Source: CAWKEY01 sp963696315
Lineage (GTDB): Bacteria > Pseudomonadota > Gammaproteobacteria > Methylococcales > Methylomonadaceae
Assembly (NCBI GenBank): GCA_963696315.1
Contig: CAVOJU010000032.1
Span: 58,395 to 122,394, forward strand
Reading direction: 5' to 3'
Length of the DNA stretch: 64,000 bases
Positions within the stretch are counted from its first letter, which is position 1, and each line of letters begins with the position of its first letter. The position numbers and the translations under genes were made by a program. Under the pieces are notes generated by a model. The model ran no database searches. It had not been told where the DNA came from and saw nothing but the letters and a program-made list of their open reading frames with translations. This document shows, in pieces, positions 43,045-51,988 of this stretch.

Positions 43045-43062
43045 ATGACAAGGTTATGACGG
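43045..43062 (-). promoter_or_regulatory. Pho box upstream of phoD
   Basis: On the minus strand CCGTCATAACCTTGTCAT has two GTCAT repeats in the 7-4-7 layout of PhoB sites, one or two bases from consensus. It lies about 50 bases upstream of the phoD start. Confidence 0.75.
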
Positions 43063-43246
43063 CGTGAATGAAATCAGCAAGAATTTACAATTAAGGCTAA
43101 ACCACTTTTTTTGCTGACACTGTCCTGCCGGAGTGCAGTGATAATAGGGATTTTATTGAGAGGGCAGATGGTATGGTAGGATTGATGCAGCGTGGACGGC
43201 ATCGTCAACTCGATGCCATTTAATGAAACTTGCTTGAAGGGATAGA

Positions 43247-43696
43247 ATGAAAAAACTGATGCTCATCGCGGTTATTGTTGTTGTGGGATACACTGCATTT
43301 AATCAATACCTTGCATCATCCAGTCCTGCCCATGTTGGGGTCTTATCACAACAGCCAGGCAACAGCGATTCAGAATTCGCCAGCGCTTACCAAAACCGCG
43401 CAAGTCAGCTTCAAATTCGGGGCCGTGGATCGGTTGTGAAGCTGTTGCCGGACGACAATAAAGGCAGCAGGCATCAGAGATTCATCCTGCGTTTGGATTC
43501 AGGCCAGACGCTCCTGGTTGCCCATAATGTCGATTTGGCGCCGAGAGTTGCCCAGCTACACGAGGGTGATGTCGTCAGCTTTTATGGCGAATATGAATGG
43601 AATGAAAAAGGCGGGCTTATGCACTGGACCCATCATGACCCGAATGGCTCACATATTGCCGGCTGGATAGAGCATCAAGGCCATACCTACCAGTAA
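43247..43696 (+). CDS. DUF3465-family protein, membrane-anchored
   Basis: A 149-residue protein with an N-terminal membrane anchor or signal (MKKLMLIAVIVVVGYTAFNQ) and a small OB-like domain: RASQLQIRGRGSVVKLLPDD, HQRFILRLDSGQTLLVAHNVDL, GDVVSFYGEYEWNEKGGLMHWTHHDP. This is the DUF3465 family, seen in envelope settings without known function. It follows phoD on the other strand and lies ahead of two more envelope proteins. Confidence 0.85.
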   Translation: MKKLMLIAVIVVVGYTAFNQYLASSSPAHVGVLSQQPGNSDSEFASAYQNRASQLQIRGRGSVVKLLPDDNKGSRHQRFILRLDSGQTLLVAHNVDLAPRVAQLHEGDVVSFYGEYEWNEKGGLMHWTHHDPNGSHIAGWIEHQGHTYQ

Positions 43697-43876
43697 GTTT
43701 TAGCCCCCGCACAGGCAATTGACTTCGCTGCATTTATAGGGTAGGTTGCGTTTTGAGGGAGAAGATTAAGACTCCCTTAAGCAATGTATTGGGAACTGAA
43801 GATCGAAGCAACCGCTTCAGCTCTTTTTAGGTAAACAACAGCCCTATCCCTTCAATTCTTCCAGGAGGAATTAACA

Positions 43877-44290
43877 ATGAACAAAAAAAAACTCCTTACT
43901 GCCTGTGTTCTTACCGGAACATTAATGGTAGCCAATCCGGTCTCTGCTGACGAACATGAGTGTGATTATTTATCCTGCTTCAGCGCCAAAGTGACCCAAG
44001 GATTCATGAACACGACAACCGGTTTTATTGAAGTACCAAAAAACATAGTCAATATCAGCCATGATCAAAATATTTTTGTTGGACTAACGTGGGGTACGCT
44101 ACGCGGCGTCTTTCATGCGGTAGGCCGGACTGTAGTTGGGGCCGCCGAACTGATCACCTCGCCGATTCCGACCGACGACTATATCTCACCACCTTATGTC
44201 TGGGATCGTTTCAGTGAAGATACCCGTTATTTTGGCGCGCATATGCCGGGTTTCTGGACCAGCTACGGTCCGCTTGACGACGGTGAATAG
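43877..44290 (+). CDS. exosortase system-associated protein, TIGR04073 family
   Basis: An exported 137-residue protein: a signal peptide (MNKKKLLTACVLTGTLMVAN, cleaved near VSA-DE), then TQGFMNTTTGFIEVPKNIVNI, FVGLTWGTLRGVFHAVGRTVVG and the proline-rich SPIPTDDY end. This pattern belongs to a small family linked to exosortase/PEP-CTERM systems, seen in many gammaproteobacteria. No exosortase gene is in this window. A GGAGGA ribosome site precedes the ATG. Confidence 0.8.
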   Translation: MNKKKLLTACVLTGTLMVANPVSADEHECDYLSCFSAKVTQGFMNTTTGFIEVPKNIVNISHDQNIFVGLTWGTLRGVFHAVGRTVVGAAELITSPIPTDDYISPPYVWDRFSEDTRYFGAHMPGFWTSYGPLDDGE

Positions 44291-44369
44291 TTTTATAACC
44301 CGCGGGATAACAGAACTGCATTCATTCAGCTATTAAGCAGGGAATGAATTGTGTTGAGAGGATAGAACC

Positions 44370-45065
44370 ATGAACAGAAAGTATATTTATTTGCCCTTTG
44401 CCGTGCTAGTCACGTCTTTGAGCGCTTGTACACCTCCGGAAAAAGACATTCCGGGGCTCACCTCGGGAATTGATGCCGCTTTAGCCGGCCCTTATGGCCA
44501 GTCGATCTATCACGAGGAGCTGGCTGAAGAGGATTTGGAAAATGCCAATAATGTATTGAAACACTGGCAAGACGGCCATTACTGGAATATCGATGAACGC
44601 CAAAAAGCGCTGGATGCAGCTGCGTCCGGGGCTCATCACCGGCTTGAATCGGAAAAAGCATTATGTGAGTGGTTAACATCAGTGCATAGTCAAAATCATC
44701 ACATGGGCGAAGCCACCAAGCATGCTGCCGCTTTTTTCAGAACCGGCAGTTCGGTGCCCTATAATACCAACGATAATATGATTTTGGCTGTAGCCAAATA
44801 TCTGGAGACGCATCCTGAGGCGACCGCCGATGTTATCGCTTACACCGACACGGTGGGCAGTGCAGCAAGCAACCAGGCCCTAGCCGAAAGGAGAGCGACC
44901 CACGTCAGTCAAAAGCTGATCGCTAACGGCGCCAAACCGGAACAACTTCGGATGAAAGCCGCGGGCGAAGCTGAAGGTCCTGACAATGCTCCGAATCAGC
45001 AGCATAGAACCGTAACCATCACCACTACGCATCCGGAATATATTGATTGTCCCAATCTGAAATAA
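44370..45065 (+). CDS. OmpA-family outer-membrane lipoprotein
   Basis: A lipoprotein of 231 residues: lipobox LSAC with Cys20, a helical linker (residues 30-110), and a C-terminal OmpA-like peptidoglycan-binding domain: FFRTGSSVPYNTNDNMILAV, DVIAYTDTVGSAASNQALAERRATHV and MKAAGEAEGPDNAPNQQHR. It should anchor the outer membrane to the wall. It follows two other exported proteins on the same strand. Confidence 0.88.
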   Translation: MNRKYIYLPFAVLVTSLSACTPPEKDIPGLTSGIDAALAGPYGQSIYHEELAEEDLENANNVLKHWQDGHYWNIDERQKALDAAASGAHHRLESEKALCEWLTSVHSQNHHMGEATKHAAAFFRTGSSVPYNTNDNMILAVAKYLETHPEATADVIAYTDTVGSAASNQALAERRATHVSQKLIANGAKPEQLRMKAAGEAEGPDNAPNQQHRTVTITTTHPEYIDCPNLK

Positions 45066-45167
45066 CTCCGGATCACCTCCCGCCCTGCGGCCTCGCAACA
45101 CGCTGTAGGGCGACATTCATCAGGGATTCCCTGAGCCATCGATCTGCATAAGATGCAGAGTAGTCCA

Positions 45168-47609
45168 CTACTGCGTCGGGGTTGACTCAGGAAAATGCCA
45201 CGCGGCCAGTCCGTACAAGCCGATCGCCAGAAAAATTAACACCGTAAAGCCAAACTGCATTGCAATCAGGGTGGCCAATATCGCGCTGACCACGGAGGCG
45301 CAGCCGTTAATGCCCCAGGCCCAGGGAATCAATGCCGGCGAGGTCTGGCCGAGTCTGGACAAGGCCATGGGAAACGGCATGCCCATACAAAAACCCAGCG
45401 GCGCAATTAGAACAATGGAAAACATATAGCGATTTAAATCGCCGGCTTGCAGCAAAAATCCGCTGATGGCTCCAAAGCCCAGGCTATAACCGATACTCAG
45501 CACGGCAATACCCGTCAGCGGCAACAGAATCATGGATTTTTGGCCGTGGGAGGCTAATTTTGTGGAGAACTGGCTGCCCGCGCCGGCCGTTAGGAGAAAG
45601 GTGCTCAACACCACGGTAATCGCATAAAGCGGATGATGCAGAATCAGAATGAATTTCTGGATGAAGGCGATTTCAATAAACAAAAACGCCAGACCCAGAC
45701 AGAGAAAATACACCAGAATACTTTTATAGTTTCCGGATCCGGGCTGTATGCCGAGCTTGCTTTTCCACAACCAGAGCGGCAAGGCAATCAGCAACAGACT
45801 GGCGAGTAGGGCCTGCACCAAGGCGGCGATTAATAACAGGTAGCCGCTTTCCAGTAAAAAAATGCCGCCGCTGTGCAATAACGGTAAAATCTCGGGCAGG
45901 GATTGCCATTTAAAAAAATGGAAAAAGTAGGGTTGATTGTCTGTCGCAGGTTCAATATTGAATTTGTAATTATCAATAAAAACCTGGCTGTTATTTCCCA
46001 ATAATGCCGTAGCCGCCTGATACAGATAAGGCTGCGGCTGGATATTAAAGCGGTTGGCTTCCTGAGCCGAGAGGCCGGGGTAATACACCGGATCAAAGCT
46101 GCGATCGTTGCAAAACTGTTTTAACCGCTCAATTTCTTCAGCAGTGACAACGCCATTTTTTATCAGCAGGGTGCTGGTTTGCCAGCTGCGGATCATGAGT
46201 AATTGCCGGCCGGGTTGTTCGATATTTGTCTGCTTAAGCGCATTAATAACCGTGGCCAGCAATTTCACTTCATCGCGTGGCGGCATTTTAACCCAGCGGG
46301 TAATGCTTAGATAACCGCCTGGATTGATCTGCTGCAGATAATCCTGTATGGCCTGCTCGGTATACAGATAACTTTCAGCCATGGAGTAAAGCCCCGCGGC
46401 CGATGCGCCAAAGGCATCCAGCAACGAGATATTGATCAGGTCATAGGTTTTGTCCGTGGTGGCGACAAATCCACGGGCTTCGCCCACATGCAGATTCACA
46501 TGCGCACTGGCATACAGATGGCCCGCAAAATCGGCATATTTGTCTTTTACCAGATGGATGATTTGCGGATTCAGTTCAACCGCATCGATATGCTGAATGG
46601 CGTGGTAGTCGGCTTGCAACACATCACTGCCGGTGCCGGCGCCAAGGATCAGGATGTCAGACAGTGGCTTTAAATGATAAGGCAATGCCGAGGTCGTTTG
46701 GTCCAGCGTGCCGAGCGATTCAGGATTGCCATCGTAACGGGTGATCGCCGCCATATTATCGGCGTCGGTAAACACGGCCAGTTGTTCCGGCGGTTCCGTC
46801 GTGGCATTAAGGCTCAGCCCGGGCGCATAACGCAAGGGCGTGTCAGCGCTTTTTACGACACTGATCAAACCCAGCGGGCTGGAATCTTGCGTTATTATTT
46901 TGGTACCGGGAACTCGCAGCAATTGGTTCTGGCTTTTATAGGGAGACACATTCAGCGTCATCGAGCCTGTAAGTATAAAAACAATGGCCACCCCAATAAT
47001 AATGGGCGTGCTGATCCGCTCTTTGATCTGCCTGGCTTGATCACGGAAGGCGTAATTCGACACTATCAGCGTTGCAGCGATCCCCGTGAGTATTAGCACG
47101 GTTAATATTTTTTGTGGGAACAGCCAGAACAGCAGCACAATGATGCCTACACTGCCTGCGCCGGCGCCCAACAGATCGGCGGCATAGATCGAGGATACGT
47201 GTTCCTTGTAATGATAAAAGCATAAGCCGATGACGTTGGCGGCAAAAAAGAAGGGCAGCGTCAAAACCAGATAGATCATGCATAAATACAAAAATTGCAC
47301 AGGTGTCCAAAGCATTTCTGCAGGGTTAAACGGTATGTGCTGGGCCAGCTGAAAACAGAGGGGGGCGGAAACACTGAACAGCAGCATGTTGGCCATGATC
47401 GCCTCTGCAAAAACGCGCGTTAAGCGGTCGCGGTTCAGCGCCAGAAAAACCCCGCTGACGCCATAACCCAACAGCGCCAGGCTGATGATCATGTAGGCGA
47501 AATGATGCCACTGAATAATCGAGAACAGGCGCATCAACAGCACTTCGTAAGCCAGAGCCGATGCCGAGATCAGTGCGACAGCGAGCAACAATGAGCGTTT
47601 TGGTTTCAT
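45168..47609 (-). CDS. membrane-fused spermidine-synthase-like protein, 813 aa
   Basis: A large polytopic membrane protein with about 12-14 helices and a soluble insert (residues about 230-560) holding a methyltransferase/spermidine-synthase fold: ILGAGTGSDVLQADYH, HIDAVELNPQIIHLV and LLDAFGASAAGLY. The N-terminus begins MKPKRSLLLAVALISASALAYEVLLMRLF. Such fused proteins are common in Gram-negative bacteria, and spermine or spermidine synthesis has not been shown. It is in an operon-like order with pcm upstream (12 bases). Confidence 0.82.
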   Translation of the reverse strand: MKPKRSLLLAVALISASALAYEVLLMRLFSIIQWHHFAYMIISLALLGYGVSGVFLALNRDRLTRVFAEAIMANMLLFSVSAPLCFQLAQHIPFNPAEMLWTPVQFLYLCMIYLVLTLPFFFAANVIGLCFYHYKEHVSSIYAADLLGAGAGSVGIIVLLFWLFPQKILTVLILTGIAATLIVSNYAFRDQARQIKERISTPIIIGVAIVFILTGSMTLNVSPYKSQNQLLRVPGTKIITQDSSPLGLISVVKSADTPLRYAPGLSLNATTEPPEQLAVFTDADNMAAITRYDGNPESLGTLDQTTSALPYHLKPLSDILILGAGTGSDVLQADYHAIQHIDAVELNPQIIHLVKDKYADFAGHLYASAHVNLHVGEARGFVATTDKTYDLINISLLDAFGASAAGLYSMAESYLYTEQAIQDYLQQINPGGYLSITRWVKMPPRDEVKLLATVINALKQTNIEQPGRQLLMIRSWQTSTLLIKNGVVTAEEIERLKQFCNDRSFDPVYYPGLSAQEANRFNIQPQPYLYQAATALLGNNSQVFIDNYKFNIEPATDNQPYFFHFFKWQSLPEILPLLHSGGIFLLESGYLLLIAALVQALLASLLLIALPLWLWKSKLGIQPGSGNYKSILVYFLCLGLAFLFIEIAFIQKFILILHHPLYAITVVLSTFLLTAGAGSQFSTKLASHGQKSMILLPLTGIAVLSIGYSLGFGAISGFLLQAGDLNRYMFSIVLIAPLGFCMGMPFPMALSRLGQTSPALIPWAWGINGCASVVSAILATLIAMQFGFTVLIFLAIGLYGLAAWHFPESTPTQ

Positions 47610-47621
47610 GAGTATGGTCTC

Positions 47622-48368
47622 TCAATGCCTGCCCGTCAGCGGGACAAACGCGACCGGCAGCATTTGCCGTGTGGTGACTTTGCCATCGGCTTCTTTACTG
47701 ACTAAAACCAGATACTGCATCATAAAATGACCGCCGACCGGAATAACCATGCGCCCGCCGGGTTTTAACTGTTTGATGAGCGGCGGTGGTATGTGGCTGG
47801 CCGCGGCCGTTACGATAATGCCGTCGAATGGCGCCTCGGTTTCCCAGCCATAATAGCCATCGCCGGTGCGAGTATGAATATTGTTATAACCGCTTCGTTT
47901 AAGATCGGCTGCCGCCTTTTCGGCCAATTTTTCAATAATTTCGATGCTATAGACGCTATCTACAAGCTCGGCGAGTATGGCGGCCTGATAGCCCGAGCCG
48001 GTGCCGATTTCCAGAATCCGGTCGGATTTTTTGGGCTTCAGCAAGTGCGTCATAAGCGCAACAATATAAGGCTGGGAAATGGTCTGTCCATGGCCGATGG
48101 GCAGCGGCCTGTTTTCATAGGCATAGGGCCGTTGTGTATCGGGCACAAATTCATGTCGAGGCACTTTGCGCAGGGCATCGAGCACGCGCTCATCGAGCAG
48201 TTGCTGATCCAGAACATCAGGGATTGCTGCCGAATCGGCTTTCAAGAGTTCGACCAAGGCATAGCGCTGGCGTTGAAAAGCGTCTTCGGCGATGACGTGA
48301 GTGGAAAACAACAGTAAAACAAGGCCGATGACCACCAGCCAAAAAATAATATGCTTAATTCTTTTCAT
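47622..48368 (-). CDS. pcm: protein-L-isoaspartate O-methyltransferase (Pcm)
   Basis: Repairs damaged aspartate/asparagine residues with SAM. The 248-residue protein has a hydrophobic N-terminal segment (KHIIFWLVVIGLVLLLFSTH) acting as signal or anchor, then DVLDQQLLDERVLDALRKVP, HEFVPDTQRPYAYENRPLPI and the SAM loop ILEIGTGSGYQAAILAEL. The ATG at 48368 is chosen because AGAGG is eight bases upstream; the ATG at 48374 is too close to it. The signal indicates a periplasmic form, seen in several proteobacteria. It precedes the SpeE-like gene. Confidence 0.88.
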   Translation of the reverse strand: MKRIKHIIFWLVVIGLVLLLFSTHVIAEDAFQRQRYALVELLKADSAAIPDVLDQQLLDERVLDALRKVPRHEFVPDTQRPYAYENRPLPIGHGQTISQPYIVALMTHLLKPKKSDRILEIGTGSGYQAAILAELVDSVYSIEIIEKLAEKAAADLKRSGYNNIHTRTGDGYYGWETEAPFDGIIVTAAASHIPPPLIKQLKPGGRMVIPVGGHFMMQYLVLVSKEADGKVTTRQMLPVAFVPLTGRH

Positions 48369-48599
48369 GTTCATAACCTCTTGCGGTGACCGCGAAGCAT
48401 GATCTATTGCTGACAAAGCTAAAACCACGCCTTCATAAAACCTCTTGAATGTGCGCCAAGCCATGCCGCAAGCTGCTGGTTGTTAGTTGTTTATTAACAC
48501 TTGCCAAGCATTGAAGTTAGGCTTACTGTTGAGACTAGCCCCATCTGAATTTGGTTTCACCAGACTTTTATCAGCAACCTTCCAGACCAGGAGTGATCT

Positions 48600-49172
48600 A
48601 TGAATTCAATGATACCGGCTGCTAGTATCCGCCTAATTTGTTTTGTATTCAGTAGCTTTTATTTGACCGCTGGCATTTCCGGCGAAGGAGAACCAAATAT
48701 GACCTTAATCCTGACATCACCCGACTTTACCCACCAGGGAGAAATCCCAAAAGCGTTTACCTGCGATGGCGACGACACTTCGCCGGCGTTAAGCTGGAGC
48801 GGCCTTCCGCAAAATACTGAAAGTCTGGTGCTGATCGTCGATGATCCGGATGCGCCCGATCCTGCGGCACCCAAAATGACCTGGGTACACTGGCTGCTTT
48901 ACAACATTCCGCCGACAGTTAGCGAGTTGCCCAAAGCTATTCCGGCCAGTGCTTTACCGGCGGGCACAAAACAAGGAAAAAACGACTGGAAACGCACCGG
49001 CTACGGCGGCCCTTGCCCACCCATTGGCCGGCATCGGTACTTTCATAAACTCTATGCGCTGGATATAACCCTGCCCGATCTGCATCAGCCCAATAAAACC
49101 CAGCTGGAGCAGGCCATGCAAGGGCATATTCTTGGCCAGGCAGAACTGATCGGCACGTACAAACGCCGCTAA
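48600..49172 (+). CDS. YbhB/YbcL-type PEBP (Raf kinase inhibitor-like) protein
   Basis: A 190-residue protein with a possible N-terminal signal (MNSMIPAASIRLICFVFSS) before the phosphatidylethanolamine-binding-like fold: GEIPKAFTCDGDDTSPALSW, LVLIVDDPDAPDP, WVHWLLYNIPP and PPIGRHRYFHKLYALD. The ATG at 48600 gives the signal; MTLILTSPDF at 48699 is a second start and would give a cytoplasmic protein. A lipoprotein hydrolase gene follows eight bases later. Confidence 0.88.
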   Translation: MNSMIPAASIRLICFVFSSFYLTAGISGEGEPNMTLILTSPDFTHQGEIPKAFTCDGDDTSPALSWSGLPQNTESLVLIVDDPDAPDPAAPKMTWVHWLLYNIPPTVSELPKAIPASALPAGTKQGKNDWKRTGYGGPCPPIGRHRYFHKLYALDITLPDLHQPNKTQLEQAMQGHILGQAELIGTYKRR

Positions 49173-49179
49173 CCCCAGC

Positions 49180-50406
49180 ATGTTGCCGAGGCTGCTGCCG
49201 CTTTGTTTCGCAGGACTGTTACTGGCGGGAGGCGGCTGTACCAATCAGCAAACGGTGTCGGTAAAGTATCCAATTTGGGGCGAACAACACAATCTGAATA
49301 CCGATGGCAAGGGCGCAGCCCGGCATCTACAGCTACTTTCGCCTGCACGGCCGGATTCCGCCAGCGCCTGTGTGCTGATTGTGCATGGCATGAACGAACA
49401 TATCGGCCGTTATGGCGATGTCGCCCGGCACTTTTCCGACCGGTTTATCGTTGCCGCTATGGATATGACCGCTCATGGCCTGAGCAATCCCGTGCTTTTG
49501 AAAGCACATCAAAGTATCCAGGCCGGTGCATTGGCCTACGATGCCAGTGATGCTTTTTTGGAACAGGCACAACTTCGGGATTTGCAGCCCCTGCGCGATG
49601 ACCTGGAACAGGGTCTGGCTTTTCTGATCAGGCGCTGCGACACGCTTTCCGGCAATAAACCCCTGCCTGTTTTTATTCTGTCACACAGCCTCGGCTCACT
49701 GGTGAGTGCATCCTATCTGCTGCAAACCCAAAATGAGGCTTTAAAAGCAAGAATACACGGCATCATCTTTACGGGTCCGGCGTTTTCCGTAACCGAAGTG
49801 CCGGGCTGGCGCGGCTGGTTTCAGAATCCGTTTATCCGCTTTAGCTTCCATACCCACGAACACTTTCTCAATCCTCACGAAGAACCCTTGCCGGTATTAT
49901 TGTTCAATCAGTTGCTGGCCTTGATAGCCGTCCCCCTTCAGGACGGTATGATCGAACTGTTGTCATTGCCCGGTTTGCGCCAAGTGTTTTCGCCGTCCAG
50001 TCCGGCCTGGGTTGAGCAGTACCTGAGCGACTCGGAACAAGAAAGAATCCGCCAGCGCCATGATCATTACATTACCCGCCGCTGTGTGCTGCGTTATGTG
50101 CTGGCAGTTGAACAGGAGATTATCCGCTTCAGGCGCACGATGGCCGGGTTTGATACGCCTTATCTGCTCATTTACTCTGAATTGGATCCCATTACTCCGG
50201 CGTGGGGAAATATCGATTTCGCGGCGGTAACCCTTGAGAAACATGAACATAACGAAGTGATGGTGTTAACCGGAAAAAGTCACCATGAGCAACTTTTTTC
50301 CACGCCGGCGCTGCGTGCCCAGATTCTCCAGAAAATCGATGACTGGCTGGAACGGCGTTTGAGCAACGAACTGCAGGGCAGTAAACCAAGCAAACATCGG
50401 AATTAA
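49180..50406 (+). CDS. alpha/beta-hydrolase lipoprotein (lysophospholipase-like)
   Basis: A 408-residue lipoprotein (lipobox LAGGGC, Cys20) with an alpha/beta-hydrolase fold: VLIVHGMNEHIGRYGDVARH, AAMDMTAHGLSNP, and the nucleophile loop FILSHSLGSLVSA in place of the usual GHSMG. The catalytic Asp and His are likely in YSELDPITPAW and TGKSHHEQLFS. It resembles PldB/monoacylglycerol lipases. The IS630 element lies immediately after, so it may have lost downstream sequence, but its C-terminus looks natural. Confidence 0.88.
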   Translation: MLPRLLPLCFAGLLLAGGGCTNQQTVSVKYPIWGEQHNLNTDGKGAARHLQLLSPARPDSASACVLIVHGMNEHIGRYGDVARHFSDRFIVAAMDMTAHGLSNPVLLKAHQSIQAGALAYDASDAFLEQAQLRDLQPLRDDLEQGLAFLIRRCDTLSGNKPLPVFILSHSLGSLVSASYLLQTQNEALKARIHGIIFTGPAFSVTEVPGWRGWFQNPFIRFSFHTHEHFLNPHEEPLPVLLFNQLLALIAVPLQDGMIELLSLPGLRQVFSPSSPAWVEQYLSDSEQERIRQRHDHYITRRCVLRYVLAVEQEIIRFRRTMAGFDTPYLLIYSELDPITPAWGNIDFAAVTLEKHEHNEVMVLTGKSHHEQLFSTPALRAQILQKIDDWLERRLSNELQGSKPSKHRN

Positions 50407-50426
50407 TAAACCTATAGACTTTCATA

Positions 50427-51827
50427 AATTAAATTTCCAAAGCCCAATAAAATCGCGACAAAACGCCTTTAGAATAGGCTCATTTAAAAACCTTAACTAA
50501 GCATATCAATGGCAGTAATCATCTTTTCCAAATCTCTTGTAGAAAAATTACGGGAACGTCTATCAGCCGCATTAAGATTAAAAAATATTCAAGCGTACAG
50601 ATTAGCAATAGCCATGATCTGTTACGGCGAAGGGAGGGAAATAGTCGAGATTGCAAAACTGTTGGATGTCAATTTCAAAACCGTCGTTAATTGGATAACA
50701 AAATTCATGTCCGGAGGAATAGACTGGATAATGGGCAAACATTACCAAGGGCGTGGACGTAAAGAAAAGCTGACTAAAGCGCAGCAAAAACAATTGCATG
50801 ACATGATAGCTGAAGGCCCTGAAATACACGGATTTTCTAGCGCAATATGGAACTGTGCCATGATTGCAGAGCTCATTTTGCTCAAATTTTCTGTTTGCTA
50901 CAACCTCAACTATTTGGCCAGCTTATTAAAAAAGTTGGGGTTAAGCTACCAAAAGGCCCACTTCATCAGTGACCGTCAGGATGAGGAAAAGTATGAAACG
51001 GCTAGAGAAGTCTGGCTGGAAGAAACCTTACCCGCGCTAATCAAAAAAGCCAAAGAAGAAAAAGCAGTGGTGTTGTTTGGTGACGAAGTCTCCTTTGCGA
51101 TGTGGGGTTCATTAGCTCGTACTTGGGCTCCGATAGGGCAACAGCCAACGGTTAAAACCAGAGGGATACGCAAGGGACTGAAAATGTTTGGTTCGATTGA
51201 TCTTGGCGGGGGCAGCTTTCAATATCGACAATTACTTGCTTATTCTCTGCAACCAAAATCACTAAAATTATTGAAAGAGGCGAATTTGCCCACTGAACTA
51301 CTTGCCCTGCTAAAAACGTTAAAAGGGGAACAGTATGCAACGGAATTTGATTTTTTAAACGCGCTAAAAGCTATCGTTGATGAAAGGTTACTGATAACTT
51401 ATCAAGAGGTGATATTAAAACATACTGAGACAGCGGGAAAATTTAATGGGCTCAGTTATATTGAGTTTTTGGAGCAACTGCTGGCACATTATGACGGTAA
51501 AATTTTTCTAGTTGAAGATGGTGCGCCTTATCATCACAGCAAAATAGTCAATGAATTTAAGTCGCTCCACTCAGATCGCCTTACGATTACGCCACTTCCT
51601 GCCTATTCTCCTGATTACAATCCCATTGAGAAGCTTTGGAAAAACACTAAACGTGACGCAACGCACTTGAAATATTTCAAAACCTTTGAAGACCTTCTTG
51701 ATTCAGTCGTAAAAACGTTCAAATCGTATATGCAAGATGCGAGCAAAATTATCTGCGTTATGCAAAAAATGCGTGAGGACTTCGCTATTATCGGCTGATT
51801 TATTCGCTAGGTTGATTGGAAATTATT
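50427..51827 (+). mobile_element. IS630-family insertion sequence
   Basis: About 1.4 kb carrying one transposase. The ends show short imperfect inverted repeats (AATTAAATTTCC at the left, its AATAATTTCC counterpart at the right), each next to a TA dinucleotide (50425-50426, 51828-51829), consistent with the TA target choice of this family. The exact ends are my best reading rather than proven. Confidence 0.65.
50509..51798 (+). CDS. IS630-family transposase
   Basis: Transposase of 429 residues. An N-terminal helix-turn-helix (EGREIVEIAKLLDVNFKTVVNW) is followed by the DDE domain: VVLFGDEVSFAMWGS, then LVEDGAPYHHSKIVNEF and the signature LPAYSPDYNPIEKLWKNTK. The frame is intact, so the element may be active. 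It stands between a lipoprotein hydrolase and glnA. Confidence 0.93.
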   Translation: MAVIIFSKSLVEKLRERLSAALRLKNIQAYRLAIAMICYGEGREIVEIAKLLDVNFKTVVNWITKFMSGGIDWIMGKHYQGRGRKEKLTKAQQKQLHDMIAEGPEIHGFSSAIWNCAMIAELILLKFSVCYNLNYLASLLKKLGLSYQKAHFISDRQDEEKYETAREVWLEETLPALIKKAKEEKAVVLFGDEVSFAMWGSLARTWAPIGQQPTVKTRGIRKGLKMFGSIDLGGGSFQYRQLLAYSLQPKSLKLLKEANLPTELLALLKTLKGEQYATEFDFLNALKAIVDERLLITYQEVILKHTETAGKFNGLSYIEFLEQLLAHYDGKIFLVEDGAPYHHSKIVNEFKSLHSDRLTITPLPAYSPDYNPIEKLWKNTKRDATHLKYFKTFEDLLDSVVKTFKSYMQDASKIICVMQKMREDFAIIG

Positions 51828-51914
51828 TATCTGAAAAACTATATGCCTAATAAGTTGTTGTTTGATGACGTAGTTGTGGGAGGGGCTTTAGCCGCGACTG
51901 GCGGCGTCCGGGCA

Positions 51915-51950
51915 TAAAAAACCCCGCTAAGCCAGATAACTTGCGGGGTT
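51915..51950 (-). terminator. Rho-independent terminator after glnA
   Basis: On the minus strand, AACCCCGC, a 15-base loop and GCGGGGTT are followed by TTTTTAT. It begins about 40 bases past the glnA stop. Confidence 0.85.
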
Positions 51951-51988
51951 CGTGGGCCGTGTGGGCCTGTGTGAAACAGGCTTAACTG

